Assembly: GCF_006864425.1 (NCBI RefSeq)
Contig: NZ_QHLI01000002.1
Span: 45,494-109,493, forward strand
Direction: 5' to 3'
DNA from: Campylobacter troglodytis
GTDB lineage: Bacteria; Campylobacterota; Campylobacteria; Campylobacterales; Campylobacteraceae
Length of the DNA stretch: 64,000 nt
This document shows, piece by piece, positions 1 to 8,733 of this stretch (the first letter of the stretch is position 1; each line of letters begins with the position of its first letter). The notes under the pieces were generated by a model. That model did not search any database. It was not told the DNA's origin and was given only the letters and a program-made list of their open reading frames with translations. A program made the position numbers and the translations under genes.

Positions 1-407
1 ATGATGAGGACGAACCTAAACATATAGTGTTGGTAGAACTAAAAAAGCTTACAAAAGCTCACAATGCTGGCGAAATGATAGAACAACTTAAAAAATATGC
101 CACCAAAATCTATAAAAACGCTAAGACCAAAAGTGGAGTAAATATACAAGTAGAGCAATGCAAATTTTTTGGATATATCATTGCAGATCTTAAAGATATT
201 AAAAAAGAGGAAGTGAAACAAGATAAAGGTATTTTTAAACCTATACCATACACCAAATGTAGTTTTGAGGGCGTAGTTTCGTTTATACCTAAAAATGAGC
301 GTATAGATTTGTTTGTAACTCTACTATCAACGCAAGATTTATTGCAAATAGCTAAATTTAGAAACAAAACCTTATTTAAAATTTTGAATATGACTACACC
401 AAAATAA
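1..407 (+). CDS. C-terminal end of a GHKL-type ATP-binding protein with a nuclease-like domain (5' cut by window)
   Basis: The frame is open from base 3 (reading DEDEPKHIVLVELKK), so the GTG at 27 is internal and this is the end of a longer gene. The visible ~134 residues resemble the C-terminal domain that follows a GHKL (Hsp90/histidine-kinase type) ATPase in large bacterial ATP-binding proteins. They show a hydrophobic strand with acidic residues and VELKK (PD-(D/E)XK-like E-x-K), a Q-x-x-x-Y-A helix, a FFGYIIADL strand, and a final LLQIAKFRNKTLFKIL helix. The catalytic role is inferred from the D...E-x-K pattern only. Proteins of this architecture often occur in accessory or defence regions, which fits the IS-rich flank. 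The ATPase part lies outside the window, so the full identity is unproven. Confidence 0.55.
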   Translation, partial: DEDEPKHIVLVELKKLTKAHNAGEMIEQLKKYATKIYKNAKTKSGVNIQVEQCKFFGYIIADLKDIKKEEVKQDKGIFKPIPYTKCSFEGVVSFIPKNERIDLFVTLLSTQDLLQIAKFRNKTLFKILNMTTPK

Positions 408-887
408 GCTAAAACGAACAAAATAATGCTAATTAGTAAGGTTTAAAATCGTGTTAATGATATATAAAAGCAAATTTTATAGGCTCAAGACAATTTAAGC
501 GCTTGATTTCTTATCATTTTTAGCAAGATTTTATACAAATCCTGACCTTGAATTTTAGCATTATATCTAAATTCTGTTTCCTTTAGATGAAGCATAAAAT
601 TCTCTTTTTTAATTTCTTTAAATTTAGCTAAGCTATGTTTAGTAAAACCTCAGAAATTCACAATTGCATTTATGTGATTCTTAGCTAAGCTAAACTCATT
701 TTTTGAGTGTTTTACTCTAAATGTTCTTTATCACCGAAAACTACAAGTTAATCATAAGCTTTCCAAGTATCACTATAAATTATGCTAGATTCTAATTCTG
801 CAAAGCCTGATAAAATTGGCAAAAGCTCGCTACTAGAACAATTCTTTATTACTTGAGTATAAACGCTAGCCTAGCGTTTTAACATAC

Positions 888-927
888 CTTCTTGCAAAGT
901 TGCAAGACGCGTAACACGAAGTAAAAA
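888..927. repeat. Short palindromic insert (CTTC...GAAG) in transposase relic
   Basis: A ~40 bp unit beginning CTTCTTGCAAAG and ending CACGAAGTAAAAA, with TTGCAA/TTGCAAG complementarity inside. It sits after the KKTPVF codons of the relic at 482-1289. The same unit, with variable centre, recurs at this transposase position in other copies (for example 1862-1900). Confidence 0.6.
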
Positions 928-983
928 CACAGGTGTTTTTTTGCTAGCTCCTCTGCCTCTTTTGCCTCTGCCTCTTTTTGCAC

Positions 984-1020
984 CTTCTGCTTGCAGTTGC
1001 AAGACGAAACGAAGTAAAAA
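984..1020. repeat. Short palindromic insert in transposase relic (DESYF site)
   Basis: A 37 bp unit, CTTC...CTTGCAgtTGCAAG...GAAGTAAAAA, inserted directly after the DESYF codons of the transposase relic. Copies at the same codon position occur at 11724-11761 and 19684-19721. The copy near 22172 lacks it and reads DESYFGGVRGKRGRG. Confidence 0.65.
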
Positions 1021-1423
1021 ATAGCTTTCATCAATTTCTATTTCACCTTTTTGAAATATTTTCACATTCTATTGCAATTAATACTCTAATATTTTTGATG
1101 ATTTTATTGATACTTTGGCAAGAATTGTTACTTAATTTTGCAATTTTAGAGGCTTTAATATCAAGGCAGAAATACTTCAAAATTCCTTAAATTATATCTG
1201 CGAAATTCGGGAACGAATTATATACTTGTTTTTCATCGCTGTAATCATAACTTGAAGCTTTTTTATTTGAGCTTAAGTTGTCTTGAGCCATACCATATTT
1301 GTCATTGAGCGTGTGTTAAGAAGCCACGAATTTATGAAGAAATGCCTTAAATTGACGGCTTCTTCGCCAGTGGCTCAGAATGATAAATCAATACTTTCTT
1401 GAAAGATAGCCTTCAAAAAATTT

Positions 1424-2245
1424 GGCGATTGATACTTTTAGCTAAAATGAGCTAGGATTTTCCTAAGTCATTTTAATAAAATTTTATACAAATTTTCATT
1501 CTGAAGCTTGACATTAAATCGACATTCACTCTCCTTCAAATGAAGGTAGGAAAATTCTCTTGCCGTGAAACCCCTAAGCTAGCCTTTGTAAGGTCCTCAG
1601 AAATTCACAATTTCGTTTATGTGGTTTCGTTCGTTTGCAAACTCGTTTTCGCTATGCTTTGCCCTGTAATGAGCCTTTGTTACTTCTTGCAAAGGCACGA
1701 GCCTAGCGAAGTAAAAAATCCACCAAGTCACCGTAGGATTTTATCCATCGCTGTAAATTTCACTTTCTGCCAACTCCGAAAATTCCTTTATTATGGACTG
1801 CAACTCTTTGGCAGAGCAAGTGTTTGAGTGTATAAACTCGTGCGATTGCATTTTAGCATACCTTCTTGCAAAGAAACGAGTGCATAGCACGAAGTAAAAA
1901 CACAGGCGTTTTCAGCCCCACTCCACGCTTGCCACGCACTCTTTTAGCACCTTCTATTAGCAGTTGCGAGTGTAAGGAAGCAAAAAATAACTTTCCCTCT
2001 CTTCGATTTCACCACTGAAATTTTTTCGCACTCTTTTGCTATCAAAAGCTTGCTGCACTATCCTATTAACACAAGGGCGAGAAAGCTTACAAAGAGGGCG
2101 ATTTTGCTTAGGCAAAGATCAGCACAAAAACACTCCAAAATTTGCCTAAATGTCCATTCACAAATGTAACACAAAAATATATATTTAACGCTATTTTACC
2201 AAGCTTTCAGATCTAATTGTATAAGCTAAAAACATCAATCGCCTT
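1424..2245 (-). mobile_element. Degenerate IS1595-family element, type I ends
   Basis: The left end is GGCGATTGATACTTTTAGCT. The right end is a worn copy of its complement (AGCTAAAAACATCAATCGCC). In minus orientation it carries the usual relic order: C-terminal transposase half first, then a KKTPVF-like zone and a DESYF-like zone, with short palindromic inserts near 1683-1717, 1862-1900 and 1951-1986. Stops and frameshifts break every frame. No target duplication is recognisable. Confidence 0.65.
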
Positions 2246-3324
2246 TTGTAAAGCTCTTTTTCACAAAAATATTAATCTTAGATGAAATGTCATATTTATC
2301 ATTCTTTGACAAGCTTAAAAAAGAAACATTTTCTTACAAAAATTTCACAAATTAAAGCACATTATAAAATTCACTCATTTGCGTGAATTCTTATGAATTT
2401 CTTCGCCTTGCAAAATGATTAAAACAAAAAAGCTTTTTGAAAAATAATCTTTTAAATAAGACTGCTCTACAGCACCCCTACTTTGAATTTAAATGATATT
2501 TTGTCAAGCATAGCTCATCTTTTTAAAGCTAAATTCAAGCTTTAAAATTTTAACTCTTTGCGATAAAAGGCTTTGAATTCAAACAAGTAGCTGTCTTTGA
2601 CTTGGTATCAAAGTTAAGGAAAGGCTGTTAATTTAAAGCTTTTTAGCCAAGCTTAAATAAGCGTTAAAGTTAATTTAAGGCTTTGAATTTGCAAATTTTT
2701 TCTAGTTTTTTGTAAAATTAAAACTAATCATTTTTAATCAAATATCCCCCACCATACTTTTATCTAAAAGCTAAATTTAAGCTTAATCATTAAGCTTTTT
2801 GTAGCACTTAATGCTATTAAATTCATCAAGCACAATGTCCTTGTAATGTGTTATTTCAAGGCGCCTTGCTTGAAATTAAAACAAAAATTTGCACAAAGTT
2901 CTTTTGTTATTAAAATAAGCTCATTTTAAAAATAAGCTAGCTAGCATTTTTGTAAAAAAGTGGTGAAAATCAGCTAGCTTTGTGCTTTTGCAAAATAGTT
3001 TTGTAAAAAGAGTTTGAATTAATGCCTTTGCCTTAGAATTTGGCACCGTAAAATTAAGTTATGAAATCTTTTGGCATTTAAAAATACCTTTAAACTCTTA
3101 CAGATCCTTAAACTTCTTTTGAGGCATTTGTAAAAAAGCTTTGTTTTAAGAGGCTACAGTATCTTTGTTAAAAGTTTTGCTCTAAGATTAACTGTTTCTA
3201 AAAACTAGCCAAGAGCCTTGAATTTAAATTTGCAAACAAGCAGCCTAAATTCAAGCAAAGTTCAACCAAGCTTTTTGTCTTAGCATACAAAAGCCTAGCC
3301 CCTAAAAGCACGCCCTTAGTGCCT
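2246..3324. other. AT-rich stretch, no gene recognised
   Basis: No open frame here has codon use or similarity that I can support. The text is dominated by words such as AAATTTAAGC, GCTTTTTGTAAA and AAATTCAAGC, with small inverted repeats (for example AAGCTAGCTAGC near 2930 against CAGCTAGCTTTGTGC near 2970). It looks like decayed DNA between the IS relics and the DHH gene. Confidence 0.5.
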
Positions 3325-4347
3325 CTAAGTCTTATCCCTTGTGATCAAATCTTGCATTTGAGCCTTAATAAGCTCATAATCGCTACTATCCTTAAAGCTA
3401 GAAAAAAGCCCTCCGCTAGCGTTTTTATGTCCGCCGCCTCCTACTAAGCTCTTAGCCATCAAGCTTACATCCATCTTGTCATTTGATCTAAAACTAAGGC
3501 TCTTCCTTGAATTTACATCTATGAAAAAGTCAAAGTCCTTATTTTGCACCAAAAAATCATTGCCAATGACTGAGACATTGCCTATATTATAGGTTAAAAT
3601 TCCCTTATAATCCTCATAAAAAATGCTTAATCTTTCCTTGTTTTCGCCCAAAAGCTTTACCACATAGTGAGAGAGTAAATTGCCAAGCGTGTCATCTTTT
3701 TGAGCCTTGAAAAAATCCTTCTTTAAAAAATGCACCTTATCCTCCAAGGCTATGTTTGCGTTTTTTTGCCCTATGAATTTACAAGCATTTTTTAGCAAAA
3801 AAAAGATATATTTTGTGTTTTCTTCTTTGAATAAAACCCTATTAATCTCCCTTGCACCAGCTACCATAGCCAAAAAAACCTTGCCAAGTTCAAAATTCTC
3901 ATCATCTTTAAGCCAAATATCAATGGCATTTATAAGCTCTACAAGCCTTCCTAGCTCCTCATCTGTCCCATAAATTTTAGACAAAAACTCATAAACCATC
4001 TTAGTAGCACAACGAGAGCTATCAAGCAAATACCAGTGATATTTCGCCGCACTTTCAGCCCCACTTTGATGATGATCTAAGAGAAAAATTTTGGCATTTT
4101 TATCCTTAATGGCATTTTCTAAGTCCTCACACTGAGAAGTCGTGAGATTTAAATCGCTTATGAAAATGATGAATTTTTCATTTTCTTCTAGCTTATTATT
4201 TATCTCATTTAAGATCATATTAAAGCTATCATTAATCTCTCGTCCGTAGTTTGAGTTAAAAAAAACGCAGTTTTTAAAGTAAAAATCAAGCACAAACTGA
4301 GCCCCATAGCCATCTAAGTCTGTGTGTGAAAGATGATAGATTTTCAT
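3325..4347 (-). CDS. DHH/DHHA1-family phosphoesterase
   Basis: Predicted cytosolic Mn-dependent phosphodiesterase of the DHH superfamily (NrnA/oligoribonuclease/pAp-phosphatase-like); the exact substrate cannot be read from sequence. All landmarks are visible: motif I HTDLDG at residues 8-13 (D10, D12), motif II D65 in ISDLN, the DHH triad at 91-93, and a C-terminal DHHA1 substrate-binding signature, GGGGHKNASGG, near 303-313. At 340 aa it is the usual size for stand-alone members. The ATG at 4347 is followed by MKIYHLSHTD, which suits the normal short N-terminus. It is co-directional with flhA but separated from it by ~540 bp of repetitive DNA, so it is probably transcribed separately. Confidence 0.85.
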   Translation of the reverse strand: MKIYHLSHTDLDGYGAQFVLDFYFKNCVFFNSNYGREINDSFNMILNEINNKLEENEKFIIFISDLNLTTSQCEDLENAIKDKNAKIFLLDHHQSGAESAAKYHWYLLDSSRCATKMVYEFLSKIYGTDEELGRLVELINAIDIWLKDDENFELGKVFLAMVAGAREINRVLFKEENTKYIFFLLKNACKFIGQKNANIALEDKVHFLKKDFFKAQKDDTLGNLLSHYVVKLLGENKERLSIFYEDYKGILTYNIGNVSVIGNDFLVQNKDFDFFIDVNSRKSLSFRSNDKMDVSLMAKSLVGGGGHKNASGGLFSSFKDSSDYELIKAQMQDLITRDKT

Positions 4348-4885
4348 TATTTTTCCTTAATCTTCTTGTGAATTTTTTTAACTTGTTTGATTTATGAGCT
4401 TTTAAATTCAAAAACCTTTGCCAAAATTACAAAATTATCTAATTTTTCTTAAACTTATCTTTAAATTCAAGATGCTTATAAGCCTTTAAATTTAAAAGAA
4501 GGGCTGTTTAAAATTGTTTAAATTCAAAACATTCATTAAATTCAAAGCAGTTGCAAATTTTTAAAATTTAAATAAAGCCAAAAAATAAGAACTCAAAGTA
4601 CCTTAAATTCAAAAACCGTCATTTTAAATTCAGCCTTAAATTCAAGCTTAAAATATTTAAACTGCTGAATTTAAGCTTAAATTCAAGCAAGGCTTGAATT
4701 TAAATGATGTGGTAACAAAATTCAAACAAAACTCAAACTTTAAATAACACATCAGCAAAATTCACCAAAGGCTTGAATTTAAATAGCAACAAAATTCACT
4801 AAAAATTCAAATTCAGCACAACAACAAGCTTAAATTCAAGGCTTAAATTCAATACCACAACAACAAGCTTAAATTTAAACAAGGG
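4348..4885. repeat. Intergenic tract built from AAATTCA/TGAATTT words
   Basis: About 500 bp between the DHH gene and flhA contain roughly eighteen copies, counted by eye, of AAATTCA or its complement, often as AAATTCAAGC or GCTTGAATTT. No protein frame is supported. Complementary neighbours such as TTAAATTCAAGC and GCTTGAATTTAA can pair into hairpins. The same word occurs in many other spacers of this window and inside xseB and gatA. Confidence 0.6.
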
Positions 4886-7051
4886 CTATAAATCAACAGT
4901 AATGACACCCTCTGTTTCAAAATTTGTATTCTCAGCTATCTCAGCAAAGCTTAAAACCACTATGTTGATATTGAAATTTGAGCAAATATCGGCTATGAAT
5001 TTTCTAAGCTGAGGCTCAACACAAAGCACAAAAGGCTTGATTCTAGTATTTGCGACCTTGGCAAGTTCAGCCTTTAAGGTATCTACTAAGGCTCCTGTTT
5101 GAGCTACATTTATCATTAAATGATAGCCATCATCTCTAAGCTGTAAGGACTCCATAAGCTTGGCTGAGCTTTGAGAATCAAAGATATAAATGCCTAAATT
5201 TCCCTTCTCATCCACATATAAATTAGTAATCACCCTAGCAAGGGCTGCCCTTACATGCTCGATTATCATATCAAAATTCTTGCTGATCTCTGCTATGTCG
5301 GTTAAGGCTTCAAGTATGCTTAACATATCCTTAATGGGAATTTGATGCCTTAAAAGATCCTTTAAGACCTTTTGAATCAGCCCAACAGAGGCCACCTTCA
5401 AGCAGTCCTCAACTATAATAGGATAATCCCTTTGAGCCTTATCAAGTAGCCCTTGCACCTCTTGACGAGTTAAAAGCTCACTAGCGTGAGACTTGATAAG
5501 CTCACTCATATGAGTAGAGATCACACTTGCTGGATCTATTACTATATAGCCATTTAAAGTAGCCTCGTCCTTTAAATTTGCATCTATCCACAAGGCATCT
5601 GAGTTAAAGGCTGGCTCCTTTGTGGCTATGCCCTCAACCTCCTCTGTGATAAAGCCACTATCCATTGCAAGATATTTATCAGGATAAACCTCTGAGCTTG
5701 CTATGACAACGCCTTTTAGCTTGAAATTGTATTCATTTGGCTTTAGCTGTAAATTATCCCTAATGCGAATCTTTGGCATCAAAAATCCAAGAGCCTGAGC
5801 TATGCTTCTACGCATAGATCGGATTCTTTCTGTTAGCTCAGTTTCTGCAAGACGGATTAAACCATAACCAAGTTCAAGCTCTAAAATTTCAAGCTTTAAG
5901 ATGTCATTGATCTTATGCTCTTCTTCTTTGGCTATGTCTTCGGGGCTTTTTCTAGGAGCAGTAGCTCTTACTTCTTGCTGAGCTTGAAGCTTTTTGGCAG
6001 TATTTAGATCTATTTTGCCATCCTTTACCTGCTTTGTAAGAAAGCCCAAGGCTAAGAACACAAAGGACATAAAGCCCAAAGACAAAGTAGGAAGACCAGG
6101 AACCAAGGCAAAGATAAATAAAATAAAGCCTACTATTAAAAGTGTGCGGTATTCGCTTAAAAGCTGGGTTAAACTGCCCTCGGCGAAATTTTCCTCATCC
6201 TTACTTGCCCTTGTTATGATGATGGCTGTTGCTGTTGCTGTGATTAGACCTGGAATTTGAGAAACAAGTCCGTCTCCTATGGTAAGGAGGGTAAAGGTAT
6301 TTGCAGCTGAGCTTAGGCTCATATCGTGTTGAAAATAGCCTATTAAAATTCCACCTATTATGTTAACTATGGTGATGATAATGCCAGCAATGGCATCACC
6401 TTTTATGAATTTACTTGATCCGTCCATAGCCCCATAAAAATTTGCCTCTGCTATGATCTCTTGCCTTCTGCTTCTAGCTGTCTCCTCGTCAATTAGTCCT
6501 GCATTTAAATCAGCATCAATTGCCATTTGCTTACCAGGCATAGCATCCAAGGTAAATCTTGCTTGCACCTCGCTCACTCTGGTGCTACCCTTGGTAACGA
6601 CCATAAAGTTGATTAAAACCAAGATACAAAAAACAACTATACCTATGACTAAATTTCCACCCACAACAAAGTCTCCAAAGGCTCTTATGATGTGGCTTAC
6701 CGCACCTGGCTGGGTGGCTTCTTGAGGACCATTTGTAAGTATCATGCGAGTAGTAGATACATTTAGAGCGAGGCGAAAAAGTGTTATGACAAGTATGAGG
6801 GTGGGAAAGGTGGTAAGATCCGTTGGCTTTGGTATATAAATAGAAATTAAAATGATAAGCACCGAAATAGCAAGGCTTAAAGCCAAGAAAAAGTCCAAAA
6901 CCATAGGCGGCAAAGGCACAATGATAATGGCAAGTATGCAAACCAAAAAGCCCACAACAGCAAGACTCTTTGCCTTGACTATGGGTGCTATTAGAGGTGC
7001 AAGATATGGAGCTACCGGTGCGACCAAATTTAAGATCGTTCTTTTTGCCAT
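4886..7051 (-). CDS. flhA: Flagellar type III export gate protein FlhA
   Basis: Inner-membrane core of the flagellar export apparatus. It forms the ring of the export gate, and its cytoplasmic domain receives chaperone-substrate complexes. The 721 aa length is right for the family. The N-terminal half (about 30-340) holds the eight hydrophobic segments, with the FHIPEP-type conserved block visible as PPMVLDFFLALSLAISVLIIL and LFRLALNVSTTRMIL. The conserved cytoplasmic loop follows (TRVSEVQARFTLDAMPGKQMAID). A linker and soluble domain run from ~350 to the end, including LTEIAEISKNFDMIIEHVRAAL-type motifs. The ATG abuts the stop of the Rrf2 gene directly, so the two are co-transcribed. From memory, C. 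jejuni has the same pair order. Confidence 0.97.
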   Translation of the reverse strand: MAKRTILNLVAPVAPYLAPLIAPIVKAKSLAVVGFLVCILAIIIVPLPPMVLDFFLALSLAISVLIILISIYIPKPTDLTTFPTLILVITLFRLALNVSTTRMILTNGPQEATQPGAVSHIIRAFGDFVVGGNLVIGIVVFCILVLINFMVVTKGSTRVSEVQARFTLDAMPGKQMAIDADLNAGLIDEETARSRRQEIIAEANFYGAMDGSSKFIKGDAIAGIIITIVNIIGGILIGYFQHDMSLSSAANTFTLLTIGDGLVSQIPGLITATATAIIITRASKDEENFAEGSLTQLLSEYRTLLIVGFILFIFALVPGLPTLSLGFMSFVFLALGFLTKQVKDGKIDLNTAKKLQAQQEVRATAPRKSPEDIAKEEEHKINDILKLEILELELGYGLIRLAETELTERIRSMRRSIAQALGFLMPKIRIRDNLQLKPNEYNFKLKGVVIASSEVYPDKYLAMDSGFITEEVEGIATKEPAFNSDALWIDANLKDEATLNGYIVIDPASVISTHMSELIKSHASELLTRQEVQGLLDKAQRDYPIIVEDCLKVASVGLIQKVLKDLLRHQIPIKDMLSILEALTDIAEISKNFDMIIEHVRAALARVITNLYVDEKGNLGIYIFDSQSSAKLMESLQLRDDGYHLMINVAQTGALVDTLKAELAKVANTRIKPFVLCVEPQLRKFIADICSNFNINIVVLSFAEIAENTNFETEGVITVDL

Positions 7052-7450
7052 CTATTTTCTAACAACATCAGCAAGAGTAACTGATCTAAGATGACCGTCC
7101 ATCTTCTCTTGTAAATCTTGCAAGACAGGTAGCATATAGCATTTTGAAGCCTTGTTCGTAGGGCAAACGCCCTGAGTGCATTCAAAGACGCTAATTTCTT
7201 TCTTCTCTGCACTATCGACTATTTCTTTTAGGGTGTAATCTGCTGGGCTTTTGACCAAGGAAAAGCCCCCCTTTGCACCCTTGTATGAATTCAACAAGCC
7301 ATCTCTTGCTAAAACTTGCAAGATCTTAGCCAAAAAGCTTTTTGAGATTTCAAGCTCCAAGGCCATAGTTTCAACATCTTGAGGTTTTTCCTTATCAGAA
7401 ATATAAATCAATGCAAGTAAAGCATACTCGCTAGCTCTTGTAAAAAGCAT
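7052..7450 (-). CDS. Rrf2-family transcriptional regulator
   Basis: A 132 aa winged-helix regulator of the Rrf2 (IscR/NsrR/RsrR) group. The N-terminal helix-turn-helix is at about residues 8-50 (ASEYALLALIYIS, SKSFLAKILQVLARDGLL) and the wing at GAKGGF (58-63). Three cysteines, C91, C96 and C104, lie in the spacing expected of an Fe-S cluster ligand set, so it probably senses iron-sulphur or redox state. That is inference from the family. It is the first gene of a unit with flhA. The ATG at 7450 is preceded by AAAGGGGAA, a strong ribosome site. The regulon is unknown from this window. Confidence 0.9.
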   Translation of the reverse strand: MLFTRASEYALLALIYISDKEKPQDVETMALELEISKSFLAKILQVLARDGLLNSYKGAKGGFSLVKSPADYTLKEIVDSAEKKEISVFECTQGVCPTNKASKCYMLPVLQDLQEKMDGHLRSVTLADVVRK

Positions 7451-7489
7451 AAGTTCCCCTTTGTAAATTTTTATAAAACAAGCCCTAAT

Positions 7490-7495
7490 ATTATA
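7490..7495 (-). promoter_or_regulatory. -10 element of the Rrf2-flhA unit
   Basis: On the minus strand TATAAT reads at 7495-7490, about 40 bp upstream of the Rrf2 start. Campylobacter sigma-70 promoters rely mainly on such a -10 box. It is the best candidate in the 350 bp between the divergent Rrf2 and YhhQ-like genes. A second TATAAT at 7542-7547 on the plus strand, preceded by TTGACA only 12 bp away, could serve the rightward gene. Confidence 0.5.
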
Positions 7496-7801
7496 ACAAA
7501 TTTTTCTTAATTATTTTTGGTAATTGACATTCATTTTGTGTTATAATTTCAAGCTAATTAATTTAGCATTATTTTTAAAAAGCCTTAAATTTGCCACGCA
7601 AGCTGTCCTTTTAAGCCTTTGTAAAAAGCTATTTTGTGTGTTGTAAGCTGAAACGAAACAAAAGAATTGCTATTTATCAAAGATATTTGCTTTAAGCTTA
7701 GCATAAATTTAAGTAAAGATAAAATTTAACAGTTATTTTAAAAAAACATTTTAAAAACAACAAAGTTAAAAAACTAAAAAATTCAAAAAAGGCTAACAAA
7801 T

Positions 7802-8362
7802 ATGCCACAGCAAACAAAAATGCCAACAAAGAACATCATCATAAATGCCCTATTTTTAAGTGCTATCATAGTTATTTCAAACTACACAGTTCAGTTTCAA
7901 ATTCCAAACACCCCTCTTACCTTTGGAGCCTTAACCTATCCTTTTAGCTTTTTAGTCCTTGACATTTTAAGCGAGAAGTATAAAAGAAAAGACACTTCAA
8001 AGGTGCTAATGCTAGCGCTTTTACTTGCCTTTTATCCCTCATACCTAGCAGCCACTCCTCAGATCGCTCTTGCTTCTATCCTAGCCTTTTGCGTATCTCA
8101 GCCTCTTGATCTCATCCTTTTTTACAGCCTAAAAAGCATAATGCCTAGAATTTGGCAACTTAGAAATTTAGGATCAACCCTAATAGCACAGTTTATAGAC
8201 ACGCTAATATTCTTCACAGTAGCCTTTTGGGGCATCAACACTATGTCTGAAACCCTAACTATGTCTCTAGCAGATTACTCAGTTAAGGCTCTCATAGCCC
8301 TTGCAAATACGCCCTTATTTTGGTTTTTTGCCATAGCTACATTTAGAAAAAATAGGCTTTGA
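7802..8362 (+). CDS. yhhQ: Queuosine precursor transporter, YhhQ/VUT family
   Basis: A 186 aa polytopic inner-membrane protein of the YhhQ (DUF165, vitamin-uptake-like) family, whose E. coli member imports preQ0/preQ1 for queuosine tRNA modification. About five to six hydrophobic helices are visible (IIINALFLSAIIVISNYTV, PLTFGALTYPFSFLVLDILS, VLMLALLLAFYP, IALASILAFCVSQPLDLILF, AQFIDTLIFFTVAFWG). The family signature is the acidic/aromatic block FPFSFLVLDILSEKYKR together with GSTLIAQFIDT. It is slightly shorter than E. coli YhhQ. I see no preQ1 riboswitch upstream. It stands alone between the Rrf2-flhA unit and pst. Substrate assignment is by family. Confidence 0.8.
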   Translation: MPQQTKMPTKNIIINALFLSAIIVISNYTVQFQIPNTPLTFGALTYPFSFLVLDILSEKYKRKDTSKVLMLALLLAFYPSYLAATPQIALASILAFCVSQPLDLILFYSLKSIMPRIWQLRNLGSTLIAQFIDTLIFFTVAFWGINTMSETLTMSLADYSVKALIALANTPLFWFFAIATFRKNRL

Positions 8363-8633
8363 ATTTAAAACAGTAAGATCAAAAAAGCTTTAAAATTCAA
8401 AGCCTTAAAAAATTCAAACAAGCATTTTTTGATAAGAAATTTACAAAGCGAAAACGCTCAAATTTAAAAAGCTTATAAATTTAAATGCCTTGAATTTAAA
8501 AAGCTTCAAAGCCTTTAAATTCAAGGTTAAAATGCAAAATTCACACAAATACTCAAAACACAGTAAAAAGCTCAAAGCATTAAATTTACACAAGATTCAA
8601 ATTTAAATTCTTAAAAGCAAAAAACTTCAAAAT

Positions 8634-8649
8634 GTTTCCAAAAAGTTTC
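8634..8649 (+). promoter_or_regulatory. Pho box (PhosR-type direct repeat) upstream of pstCAB
   Basis: GTTTCCAAAAAGTTTC is an exact match to the pho box reported, as I recall it, for the C. jejuni PhosS/PhosR two-component system (GTTTC-N-AAAA-N-GTTTC, an 11 bp direct repeat). It lies 85 bp before the pstC start and replaces a -35 region. This predicts phosphate-starvation induction of the operon. Confidence 0.8.
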
Positions 8650-8659
8650 CATTCCTACT

Positions 8660-8665
8660 TAGAAT
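8660..8665 (+). promoter_or_regulatory. -10 element of pstCAB
   Basis: TAGAAT lies 10 bp after the end of the second GTTTC repeat, the spacing expected between a pho box and the -10 box of an activator-dependent promoter. It leaves a leader of about 60 nt before the pstC ATG. Confidence 0.6.
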
Positions 8666-8733
8666 TTCGCTAACCCTTTTCAAAAGAAGCGCAAAACGCC
8701 ACTTAAAAAGGGACAAAATTTAAAGACTTATCA

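Larger units (their letters stand above)
482..1289 (-). mobile_element. Degenerate IS1595-family element, type II ends
   Basis: The ends form an imperfect inverted repeat: GGCTCAAGACAATTTAAG at the left, and the complement of CTTAAGTTGTCTTGAGCC at the right. The minus strand keeps a piece of the transposase, GEIEIDESYF followed later by KRGRGKRGRGASKKTPVF, which is the DDE-region signature of ISXO2-like (IS1595) transposases. That piece is interrupted by two short palindromic inserts near 888-927 and 984-1020, both read in frame as FLLR..LQ-type peptides. No full-length transposase frame remains. Flanking 8-mers do not match clearly, so the insertion is old or rearranged. Confidence 0.7.
8363..8733. 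other. Spacer upstream of pstC; repeats then regulatory site
   Basis: The first ~220 bp is AAATTCAAGC/TTTAAATTC word repetition with no gene; a pstS gene is not present here. The last ~110 bp holds the pho box and -10 described separately. Confidence 0.6.

Noticed and set aside
1540..1827. 95-codon plus-strand open frame
   Set aside because: It is the antisense shadow of the IS1595 relic at 1424-2245.
5994..6260. Plus-strand frames inside flhA, copA, guaB and ileS
   Set aside because: Antisense shadows of well-supported minus-strand genes.
7550..7801. preQ1 riboswitch ahead of the YhhQ-like gene
   Set aside because: No preQ1-I type stem plus A-rich tail or pseudoknot pairing could be found in the leader.
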